5,193 bases of DNA from positions 1 through 5,193 of the forward strand of contig JANXYF010000100.1 of assembly GCA_025350175.1 (NCBI GenBank), given 5' to 3'. The translations under genes and the position numbers were made by a program. The stretch is from Nitrosopumilales archaeon (GTDB taxonomy: Archaea; Thermoproteota; Nitrososphaeria; Nitrososphaerales; Nitrosopumilaceae). Under the pieces are notes generated by a model that was not told where the DNA came from, ran no database searches, and was given only the letters and a program-made list of their open reading frames with translations. How positions within the stretch are numbered: position 1 is the first letter of the stretch; each line of letters opens with the position of its first letter. Shown piece after piece: positions 1 to 4,793 of this stretch.

Positions 1-353
1 GCTTGTCACTACAATGTCTGAAAATCCAATAGGCCATGGACTGGGAACCGGTTTACTTGAAAATAAAATGACTTTCTTTTTTGCATTCTTTGCTACGAAC
101 ATCTCAATTGATGCACCAAAACTTGGCTCTGGCAATACTACTAGAACATCTGCTTTTTTTATACAGTCAAGATCATGCTTGATTATTTTTTTACAAGCAT
201 AGGTTTTTTTCTAAAATCATGTATCTTGGAATAATCTTTGCCTTTGGAAAACTGTTTTACCGTCTCAAAGCCCTCGCTTTCTAGAAATTCTCTCATCTCC
301 AAAATTTTATCTATTCCTGCTCCCCCTATGGGACCGCAAACCATTATTTTCAT
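1..353 (-). pseudogene. Nucleoside 2-deoxyribosyltransferase/RCL-like protein, frameshifted and cut by the left window edge
   Basis: Reading minus from ATG at 353-351 gives 56 codons starting MKIMVCGPIGGAG and ending PMLVKK, then TAA at 185-183. If one base is regained in the T7 run at 186-192 (A7 in the mRNA), the frame stays open to base 1: IIKHDLDCIKKADVLVVLPE, then PSFGASIEM, ending SDIVVTS. The two parts form one recognisable fold. The N-terminal strand plus Gly-rich loop (VCGPIGG) resembles the FCGSIRGG type of start in RCL proteins. ADVLVVLPEPSFGASIE matches the 'AD-hydrophobic ... S-x-G-x-x-x-E' segment of nucleoside 2-deoxyribosyltransferases and 2'-deoxynucleoside 5'-phosphate N-hydrolases, where the Glu is catalytic. 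The substrate cannot be predicted. The gene starts 42 nt after the SDR stop on the same strand. The break may be a true mutation, a homopolymer sequencing error, or programmed -1 frameshifting; the sequence alone does not decide. The fold call is from motif recall. Confidence 0.62.
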
Positions 354-370
354 GATTGTGACTTGTTTGA

Positions 371-380
371 TAAAATAAAA
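371..380 (-). promoter_or_regulatory. TATA-like / T-rich element between the SDR stop and the deoxyribosyltransferase-like start
   Basis: On the minus strand this reads TTTTATTTTA, 18-27 nt before the ATG at 353. That suits an archaeal TATA box for a leaderless or near-leaderless transcript. The same T-rich run lies just after the SDR stop (396-398), so it could equally be a T-stretch terminator for the SDR. The two roles are not exclusive. The call rests on spacing and composition only. Confidence 0.3.
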
Positions 381-395
381 TTGTTGACGTGAATG

Positions 396-1163
396 CTATC
401 CTTCAGAAGCTGACTTTCCGCCATCAACATTGAGGATTACACCTGAAATCCATTTTGCATCATCTGATGCAAGATATACAACTGCATTTGCAACATCTTC
501 TGGCTCTCCTATTCTGTTTATTGGCTGTCTGTTTTCTAGGACCTTTCTTGCTTCTGGATAATCAAGATATGATTTTATCATTCCCGCATTGACAATTCCA
601 GGATTGACACAATTGCAACGAATATTTCGTCTTGCATATTCTACTGCTAATCCTTTAGTGAACATGTTGATTGCAGCTTTTGTTGTACAGTATACAGTCA
701 AGTGAACTTTTGGTATTGCCCTTTCTGCTGAAATTGAACCAATGTTGATTATTGATCCTCCATTTTTATTTTCAAGCATCTTTACTATGACAGATTTTGT
801 TATCCTAAATGTTCCAAACAAGTTTGTGTTGACTAGAGAATGCCAAGCTTCTTCCGACATTTCATGAAAATGTATTGGATCAGAAATTGCTCCTGCATTG
901 TTGACTAAAATATCGATTTTCCCATAATGGTCAGTTATCTGTTTTACTGTTTGAATGACCTGTGCTTCATTTGTAATATCACATAGGATTGCAACTGTTT
1001 TTGAAGCATGGTCTTTGATTGTGGCTCTTGCCTTTTCTAGCTTGGCCATGTCTCTTCCTAACATAACTACATTGGCTCCTTCTTGGACCAATTTCTTGGA
1101 AATTTCTAATCCAATGTCACTAGAGGCCCCAGTAACTATAGCCACTTTGTCGTTTAGTCGCAT
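396..1163 (-). CDS. Short-chain dehydrogenase/reductase (classical SDR, FabG-like)
   Basis: This 255-residue protein has the usual length of a classical SDR, a soluble NAD(P)(H)-dependent oxidoreductase with a single Rossmann domain. Visible motifs in order are the cofactor-binding TGASSDIG (11-18), an acidic CDIT (61-64) that contacts the adenine ring in the family, NNAG (88-91), the helix-4 Asn (N114), a Ser in NIGSIS (S143, less likely S145), the catalytic YCTTK pair Y158/K162, VNPGIV after the active site, and a C-terminal SGVILNVDGG. N-S-Y-K is therefore complete. Two oddities are that the middle Gly of the Gly-rich loop (TGASSGIG) is Asp16, and that the Ser143-Tyr158 spacing is about two residues longer than in FabG. 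R37 after beta-2 (LGRD) hints at NADP(H) preference, which is inference. The substrate is unknown: no fatty-acid synthesis genes are adjacent. The ATG at 1163 puts the first beta strand (KVAIVTG) at the normal place. Confidence 0.93.
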   Translation of the reverse strand: MRLNDKVAIVTGASSDIGLEISKKLVQEGANVVMLGRDMAKLEKARATIKDHASKTVAILCDITNEAQVIQTVKQITDHYGKIDILVNNAGAISDPIHFHEMSEEAWHSLVNTNLFGTFRITKSVIVKMLENKNGGSIINIGSISAERAIPKVHLTVYCTTKAAINMFTKGLAVEYARRNIRCNCVNPGIVNAGMIKSYLDYPEARKVLENRQPINRIGEPEDVANAVVYLASDDAKWISGVILNVDGGKSASEG

Positions 1164-1182
1164 ATTCTGTATTTGGAATTGT

Positions 1183-1200
1183 ACTATATGAATAATTAAG
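1183..1200 (-). promoter_or_regulatory. Candidate promoter of the SDR gene
   Basis: Upstream of the ATG at 1163 the minus strand holds CTTAATTATT (1200-1191) and ACTATATGAA-like AT-rich sequence, read on this strand as CATATAGT (1190-1183). The first is about 30-36 nt before the start and would suit a transcript with a leader of a few bases. The second is about 20-27 nt before it and would suit a leaderless one. Either could be the TATA box; no Shine-Dalgarno sequence is seen. Confidence 0.3.
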
Positions 1201-1263
1201 TTATCAGTTTTATCCTTGGCAGAAATACACGATCAAGTCTAAAACACGCCTAGATCTGTCGTA

Positions 1264-1719
1264 TTAACGAACAATGATTACGGGACATTTTGCAAGTTCA
1301 GAAATTTTCCTACTCACACTTCCAAGCGTCTTTATCTTTGAAACTCCTGAAAGGCCCTTGCTTCCTATGATTACAAGATCAATATCGTGGTCTTGAGTAA
1401 ACTTCAATAGTTTTCCAGTAATCTCTCCTTCTAAAACAAATCCTTTTACGATTACTCCTGAATCTTCATAATCTTTTTGTATTTTTTGCAGGTATGATTC
1501 AATTGAAGTCTTGACTGTACTCTTTATCTGATCTAGAGTCTTTCTAGTGTTTTTTGAATGAATCTGACCAGGTGGACTAACTGCACTTACATCTATGACA
1601 TTTACCAAGTATAATGAAGAGTCAAACGTGCTTGCCATGTTGACTGCCATCTTTAGTGCCTTTTGAGAATGTACCGAGCCATCATATGGAACTAGGATGT
1701 TGTTGTATAATTTACTCAT
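1264..1719 (-). CDS. Universal stress protein, UspA family
   Basis: A single UspA domain of 151 residues, the usual size for a one-domain cytoplasmic Usp. The first strand is NILVPYDGS (7-15), where Asp13 is the conserved nucleotide-contacting acid. The C-terminal ATP-binding motif is present as GSKG (119-122), ten residues, then GS (133-134), followed by the last strand CPVIIVR. The family consensus is G-2x-G-9x-G-[S/T], so this copy has one extra residue in the loop. Having the motif suggests an ATP-binding Usp and not a non-binding UspA type; this is inference. Such proteins usually act as dimers in stress or energy-state signalling, and the exact role cannot be read from sequence. It shares its strand with the SDR gene about 100 bp downstream, but an AT-rich candidate promoter before the SDR suggests separate transcripts. 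The ATG at 1719 is the natural start, a few residues before beta-1. Confidence 0.93.
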   Translation of the reverse strand: MSKLYNNILVPYDGSVHSQKALKMAVNMASTFDSSLYLVNVIDVSAVSPPGQIHSKNTRKTLDQIKSTVKTSIESYLQKIQKDYEDSGVIVKGFVLEGEITGKLLKFTQDHDIDLVIIGSKGLSGVSKIKTLGSVSRKISELAKCPVIIVR

Positions 1720-1741
1720 GACTTATTTTTGATACTGGGGG

Positions 1742-1748
1742 AATTAAA
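1742..1748 (-). promoter_or_regulatory. TATA-like box for the universal stress protein gene
   Basis: Reads TTTAATT on the minus strand, 23-29 nt before the ATG at 1719. This is the spacing expected for a leaderless archaeal transcript. No Shine-Dalgarno sequence lies between it and the start. Confidence 0.4.
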
Positions 1749-1753
1749 TCAGT

Positions 1754-1775
1754 TTATCAATTTCATCGATGATAA
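1754..1775. repeat. Inverted repeat with a TCATCGATGA core, upstream of the usp gene
   Basis: TTATCA at 1754-1759 and TGATAA at 1770-1775 are inverted arms. Between and partly inside them is a perfect 10-bp palindrome, TCATCGATGA (1763-1772). It lies directly upstream of the usp TATA-like box, a usual place for an archaeal regulator site. The TTATCA half-site recurs at 1813-1830. The regulator is unknown. Confidence 0.4.
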
Positions 1776-1812
1776 CGTGAATATTTCTTATGCTTGTGTG
1801 TAAACTTGATTA

Positions 1813-1830
1813 ATTATCATTCATGATAAT
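1813..1830. repeat. Perfect 8-bp inverted repeat, candidate operator
   Basis: ATTATCAT at 1813-1820 and ATGATAAT at 1823-1830 are exact reverse complements around a TC spacer. It sits in the middle of the divergent region between the usp gene (minus) and the Cys-rich/hydrolase/phosphoribosyltransferase cluster (plus), some 20 bp before the first TTTATAAT box. It has no T-tail and little GC, so an operator is more likely than a terminator. Some self-complementarity is expected in AT-rich DNA. Confidence 0.45.
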
Positions 1831-1850
1831 CTGGGGCTGGCTTCAAATAT

Positions 1851-1870
1851 TTTATAATACAATTTATAAT
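1851..1870 (+). promoter_or_regulatory. Two tandem TTTATAAT boxes, candidate promoter of the Cys-rich/hydrolase/phosphoribosyltransferase cluster
   Basis: TTTATAAT occurs at 1851-1858 and again at 1863-1870. Each is close to the archaeal TATA-box consensus. With the usual spacing of about 25 nt, transcription would start near 1880 or 1892, giving a 5' leader of about 40-50 nt before the ATG at 1930. The first box is the better placed relative to the 1813-1830 inverted repeat. Confidence 0.45.
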
Positions 1871-1881
1871 TTCATGAAATT
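1868..1881. repeat. Perfect 14-bp palindrome next to the second TATA-like box
   Basis: AATTTCATGAAATT is its own reverse complement. It overlaps the end of the second TTTATAAT box and covers the probable transcription start of the plus-strand cluster. A protein bound here would block initiation, so a repressor site is plausible. It also contains the ATG (1874) of a 19-codon leader ORF. Confidence 0.4.
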
Positions 1882-1933
1882 CATACTGATTACCAATTCA
1901 TTGAATTGTTGCCTGGATTTATTCCAAATATGA
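1874..1933 (+). other. Possible 19-codon leader ORF overlapping the Cys-rich gene by ATGA
   Basis: ATG at 1874 opens a frame of 19 codons (MKFILITNSLNCCLDLFQI) ending at TGA 1931-1933. The last four bases, ATGA, contain the ATG (1930) of the next gene, the arrangement of translational coupling. No ribosome site or homology supports it, and short ORFs are common by chance, so it is recorded only as a possibility. Confidence 0.15.
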
Positions 1934-2103
1934 ATAAAGATACCACGCAACAAATGCCGCGAGATGTGGTGTGTACATGTAAAACATGTAACCATGGCAT
2001 AGCTAGAGATTGTATCAAACTCAAGTGTGTTTGTTGTAAAGACGAAGATCACATGATGGTATTGGACGGTATGGTTGGATATGGCTCGATTCACAAAAAG
2101 TGA
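1930..2103 (+). CDS. Small Cys-rich, probably metal-binding protein (57 residues)
   Basis: Soluble, with no membrane segment or signal peptide. Seven cysteines are arranged C15-x-C17-x2-C20-x7-C28-x4-C33-x-C35-C36, with H22 and H41 as further possible ligands. The spacing suits a small zinc ribbon or a compact metal cluster; no known family is recognised. The ATG at 1930 is preferred. A TTG at 1906 would add eight residues (MLPGFIPN) that carry no motif. The reading frame ends with TGA inside the next gene, a 23-nt overlap with the hydrolase ATG at 2081, so the two are probably made from one mRNA and coupled in translation. Function could be metal sensing or storage, or a partner of the downstream enzymes; that is inference. 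The high and regular Cys content argues against a chance ORF. Confidence 0.6.
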   Translation: MNKDTTQQMPRDVVCTCKTCNHGIARDCIKLKCVCCKDEDHMMVLDGMVGYGSIHKK

Positions 2104-2758
2104 AAAAGATTCTACATTTGTAGATATACAACTGGATTTGGTTAAATTGGAAGGAAATCTCTCAATACCAAAAAATTCTATTGGCATTGTACTTTTTGCA
2201 CATGGCAGTGGTAGTGGTAGGATGAGTCCAAGAAATCGTTTTGTTGCAAGAGAACTAAATCAAAATGGGATTGCCACATTGTTATTTGACTTGTTGACTA
2301 GGGAAGAGGAAGAAATAGACATGCAAACCACACATTTGAGATTTGATATTCCATTACTCTCACAAAGATTGGTCGAAACTACTGACTGGTTTCTGAAAAG
2401 TTTTAAGAACGTAAATCTGAATGTGGGATATTTTGGTGCAAGTACTGGTGCAGCAGCCGCCTTGGTGGCAGCAGCTGAGAGGCCTGGCATAGTCAAGGCA
2501 GTGGTATCTAGAGGTGGAAGGCCAGACCTTGCTGGATCAAGTCTAGGTTCCGTAAAATGTCCAACATTACTTCTAGTGGGAGGCTATGATGATGTTGTAA
2601 TAGATTTAAACAAACAGGCATTGGCTAAATTAAAATCCGAAAAGAAGTTAATCATCATACCCGAAGCCACACATCTTTTTGAAGAACCGGGAAAACTAGA
2701 ACAAGTGGCACAATATGCAAGTAACTGGTTTTTGCAATATCTTGGAGAGCCTAGTTGA
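2081..2758 (+). CDS. Alpha/beta-hydrolase, dienelactone hydrolase-like
   Basis: A 225-residue cytoplasmic alpha/beta-hydrolase domain of usual single-domain length. The order of motifs is FAHGSGSG (39-46), which follows strand beta-3 and would help form the oxyanion hole; FDLLT (69-73); the nucleophile elbow GASTG with Ser121; an Asp in the GGYDDVV segment (D170 or D171); and His198 in PEATHLFEEPG. The Ser-Asp-His triad is therefore complete and an active esterase or hydrolase is likely, but the substrate is unknown. The family resembles the hydrolase half of proteins in which dienelactone hydrolase and phosphoribosyltransferase domains are fused; here the two are separate adjacent genes. ATG at 2081 is chosen; TTG at 2075 would add only two residues. 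The start overlaps the Cys-rich gene and the TGA overlaps the next start by four bases. Confidence 0.88.
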   Translation: MARFTKSEKDSTFVDIQLDLVKLEGNLSIPKNSIGIVLFAHGSGSGRMSPRNRFVARELNQNGIATLLFDLLTREEEEIDMQTTHLRFDIPLLSQRLVETTDWFLKSFKNVNLNVGYFGASTGAAAALVAAAERPGIVKAVVSRGGRPDLAGSSLGSVKCPTLLLVGGYDDVVIDLNKQALAKLKSEKKLIIIPEATHLFEEPGKLEQVAQYASNWFLQYLGEPS

Positions 2759-3402
2759 TATTCAATGACAGAGTTGACGCTGCACAAAGACTTGCAAAGA
2801 AACTGGAATGGATAAAAACAGAAAATCCAGTAATCTTGGCAATTCCACGTGGTGGTGTAGTAACAGGTGATGTAATTGCAAAAACCTTGGGACTCTCACT
2901 GGACATCATTGTTTCACGTAAAGTAGGAGCACCATATAATCCGGAACTTGCAATAGGGGCAGTAGCACATGACGGTAGTTTTTTTCCAAACTCTGATTTG
3001 ATAAACACATTAGGCATTCCAAAAAATTATCTTGATGAAAAAATTGCAGAACAAATGGAAGAGATTGAGCACAGGCTAGTAAAATTTAGGGGAAGAACTG
3101 ACTATGATCTAAAAAACAAGACTGTTGTTCTTGTTGATGATGGCATTGCTACTGGTGCTACAGTCTTTGTTGCATTAGAATGGATAAAAAAACAGAAACC
3201 CAAGCGAGTAATCGTGGCAATTCCTGTAGGGCCAAGAGATACAATTGAGAGGTTGTCGAAAATGGCTGAAGTTGTTGTATTGGACGCTCCTGAATCCTTT
3301 GGTGCAGTTGGAGAGTTTTACCACTCCTTTGATCAAGTTGAAGATTATCAGGTAGCAGAGATCATGAGTGGGTATGGATTTAGGCCAAAGAGTCTCAAAT
3401 AA
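2755..3402 (+). CDS. Phosphoribosyltransferase-domain protein (PRTase type I fold)
   Basis: A 215-residue protein with a type I phosphoribosyltransferase fold. The PRPP-binding signature is VVLVDDGIATGAT (124-136), with D128-D129 and the T133-G-A-T136 loop that holds the 5'-phosphate. An early AIPRGG (29-34) is the PPi-loop region, and SRKVGAPYNPELAIGA (54-69) is typical of the orphan group once labelled predicted phosphoribosyltransferase. The base or other acceptor is unknown; it is not a recognisable HPRT, UPRT or OPRT. The start is TTG at 2755, whose last bases form the upstream stop (TTGA), so expression is probably coupled to the hydrolase. The N-terminus IFNDRVDAAQRLA looks complete for this group, which supports the TTG. 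Organisms with the two domains fused suggest that the products act together; this is from general knowledge of the family. Confidence 0.88.
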   Translation: MIFNDRVDAAQRLAKKLEWIKTENPVILAIPRGGVVTGDVIAKTLGLSLDIIVSRKVGAPYNPELAIGAVAHDGSFFPNSDLINTLGIPKNYLDEKIAEQMEEIEHRLVKFRGRTDYDLKNKTVVLVDDGIATGATVFVALEWIKKQKPKRVIVAIPVGPRDTIERLSKMAEVVVLDAPESFGAVGEFYHSFDQVEDYQVAEIMSGYGFRPKSLK

Positions 3403-3411
3403 TTCCACCAT

Positions 3412-3425
3412 TTGTTTTCAAACAA
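3412..3425. repeat. Inverted repeat upstream of the NRAMP gene, candidate operator or terminator
   Basis: TTGTTT (3412-3417) and AAACAA (3420-3425) are exact inverted arms with a TC spacer. The site begins 10 nt after the phosphoribosyltransferase stop and ends just where a TATA-like AATATTAA begins. It could be a binding site for a metal-responsive regulator of the transporter, or a weak terminator of the upstream cluster. The arms are short and AT-rich, so the evidence is modest. Confidence 0.35.
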
Positions 3426-3431
3426 TATTAA
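3424..3431 (+). promoter_or_regulatory. TATA-like box for the NRAMP gene
   Basis: AATATTAA lies 24-31 nt before the TTG start at 3455, consistent with a leaderless archaeal transcript. It is not a strong match to TTTATA. It overlaps the right arm of the 3412-3425 inverted repeat. Confidence 0.3.
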
Positions 3432-3454
3432 CAATTAGGCCAAATGTGTAATAG

Positions 3455-4753
3455 TTGTCAAACTCACGATTATTGAAAATAAAATCATTCTTCAAGATCT
3501 TGGGTCCTGGATGGATATCTGGAGCAGCAGATGACGACCCATCTGGAATTGCAACCTATTCACAAGCCGGTGCACAATTTGGCTTTACCACGCTGTGGAT
3601 GGCATTGTTTATGCTTCCAATGATGTTTGTAATTCAGGAGATCTGTGCACGGATTGGACTTGTTACTGGAAGTGGACTGGCAGGCATTGTAAAAAAAAGA
3701 TATTCAAAAAAAATAGTTTACCCAATTATTAGTCTACTTTTGATTGCAAATACGATAAACATTGGAGCAGACATTGGTGCAATGTCTGCATCAGTAAAAC
3801 TTGTTTTTCCACATTTGCCAATAGTTATTGTAACTATACTTTTTACTGTGCTTATTATTTGTGCAGAAATTTTTGTACCTTATAAAAAATATGTTACAAT
3901 ACTCAAGTATCTGGCTCTAAGCTTACTGGCGTATATGCTAACTGCATTTATTGTAGGAGCAAACTGGAATGAAATTTTAGTTGCAAGCATAATTCCTCAT
4001 GTTGAATTTACTCCAGCTTTTGCAATGTTATTTGTTGCAATATTTGGCACTACCATATAGCCATATCTGTTTTTTTGGCAAGCGTCTGAAGAAGCTGAAG
4101 ATAAAGTTCTAAGAAATAAAATAAAAAATATCGGAGAAGATACTCCCAAAACTCAAAATAAAGAAATCAAGATGATGCGAAGAGATGTTGCAGTTGGAAT
4201 GGCATTTTCCCAAATAGTAATGTGGTTTATCATAATTACAACGGCGGGAACACTTCATGTGCATGGTATCACCGATATAGTTACAGCAGACCAGGCAGCC
4301 GCGGCACTTGAGCCTCTAGTTAAGACATTTCCTCATTCAGGAGAATTGGCAAAAATCATCTTTGCTTTTGGAGTAATCGGTGTGGGCCTGCTTGCAATAC
4401 CAGTACTAGCAGGTTCATCTGCATATGCATTGTCGGAGCAATTTGGATGGAAGCAAGGTCTTAATAAAAAATTCAGCCAAGCCAAGGGATTTTACTTGAT
4501 TATAGCTGCATCCACTGTAATAGGACTCTGGATAAATTTTGCAAATATTGATCCGATTAAAGCTCTGATATATGCAGCGGTAATCAATGGTGTTATTGCT
4601 GTTCCACTACTTGTTCTAATTGTGAAAATTGGAAATGACAAGAAAATTTTTGAGGGCAGGACCACTGGAAAGATATCCAATATCGTCGGTTGGATTACTG
4701 TTGCAGTTATGGGATTTGCCGCGGCAGTCATGTTTCTAACCTGGCAGACATGA
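3455..4753 (+). pseudogene. NRAMP-family divalent metal transporter, interrupted by one in-frame TAG
   Basis: The frame is open for 201 codons (3455-4057), meets TAG at 4058-4060, then continues in the same frame to TGA at 4751-4753. The total is 432 codons counting the TAG, a normal NRAMP length. The stretch after the stop, PYLFFWQASEEAED, continues the TM6 motif FGTTI, so this is one gene and not two. An isolated downstream ORF would start at ATG 4172 and miss half of TM6. About eleven membrane segments can be placed, starting with GPGWISGAADDDPSG (17-31), in which DPSG takes the place of the canonical DPGN of TM1. Family function is proton-coupled uptake of divalent metals in the cell membrane. 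Canonical TM6 reads A-x-x-M-P-H; here it is T-x-x-stop-P-Y, so substrate choice is probably altered. The start is TTG at 3455, directly after an in-frame stop (3452-3454), and no in-frame ATG precedes TM1. Confidence 0.85.
4058..4060 (+). other. In-frame amber (TAG) codon at the metal-site position of NRAMP TM6
   Basis: Flanking codons read Gly-Thr-Thr-Ile, TAG, Pro-Tyr-Leu-Phe-Phe. Related sequences, as I recall them, carry Ser here (ISPY), and TCG to TAG is one substitution. No frameshift is involved. It may be a point mutation, an assembly error, or read-through; nothing in this window (such as a pyrrolysine gene) supports recoding. Confidence 0.85.
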
Positions 4754-4793
4754 TTTTACCTATTTACAAAAAATCTAGTCTATCAACAAAATA
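4754..4793. terminator. Short convergent intergenic region with T-rich termination candidates
   Basis: Forty bases separate the ends of the NRAMP gene (plus) and the ATPase gene (minus). On the plus strand the end has TTTTACCTATTT; on the minus strand a run of six T's lies at 4769-4774. Archaeal termination commonly uses such T-rich tracts without a hairpin, so transcripts from both sides probably end or overlap here. There is no strong stem-loop. Confidence 0.35.

Noticed and set aside
14..202. 62-residue plus-strand ORF
   Set aside because: It is antisense to the deoxyribosyltransferase-like gene, which reads as a recognisable fold on the other strand; this ORF shows no motif.
955..1191. 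78-residue plus-strand ORF
   Set aside because: Antisense shadow of the 5' part of the SDR gene, with no family-like features.
1754..1830. CRISPR-like repeats
   Set aside because: The repeated TTATCA elements are short inverted arms without regular direct repeats or spacers.
1864..2187. 107-residue minus-strand ORF across the divergent promoter
   Set aside because: It covers the palindromes, the Cys-rich gene and the start of the hydrolase in antisense, and its product has no motif. The plus strand explains the region better.
2260..3017. Several minus-strand ORFs of 67-88 residues within the hydrolase and phosphoribosyltransferase genes
   Set aside because: Antisense to two well-supported enzymes and without recognisable domains.
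3175..3411. 78-residue minus-strand ORF over the end of the phosphoribosyltransferase gene
   Set aside because: Shadow of the coding strand; no motif.
4058..4060. Pyrrolysine insertion at the TAG
   Set aside because: No pyl genes or recoding signal are in the window, and the residue lies in a transporter helix where relatives, as I recall, carry Ser. Mutation or error is simpler.
4492..4731. 79-residue minus-strand ORF
   Set aside because: Antisense to the NRAMP C-terminal half; hydrophobic only by reflection of the membrane helices.
4172..4753. Independent 193-residue membrane protein
   Set aside because: It is in the same frame as the upstream NRAMP part, and codons 203-239 between them continue the NRAMP sequence, so it is the C-terminal half of one interrupted gene.
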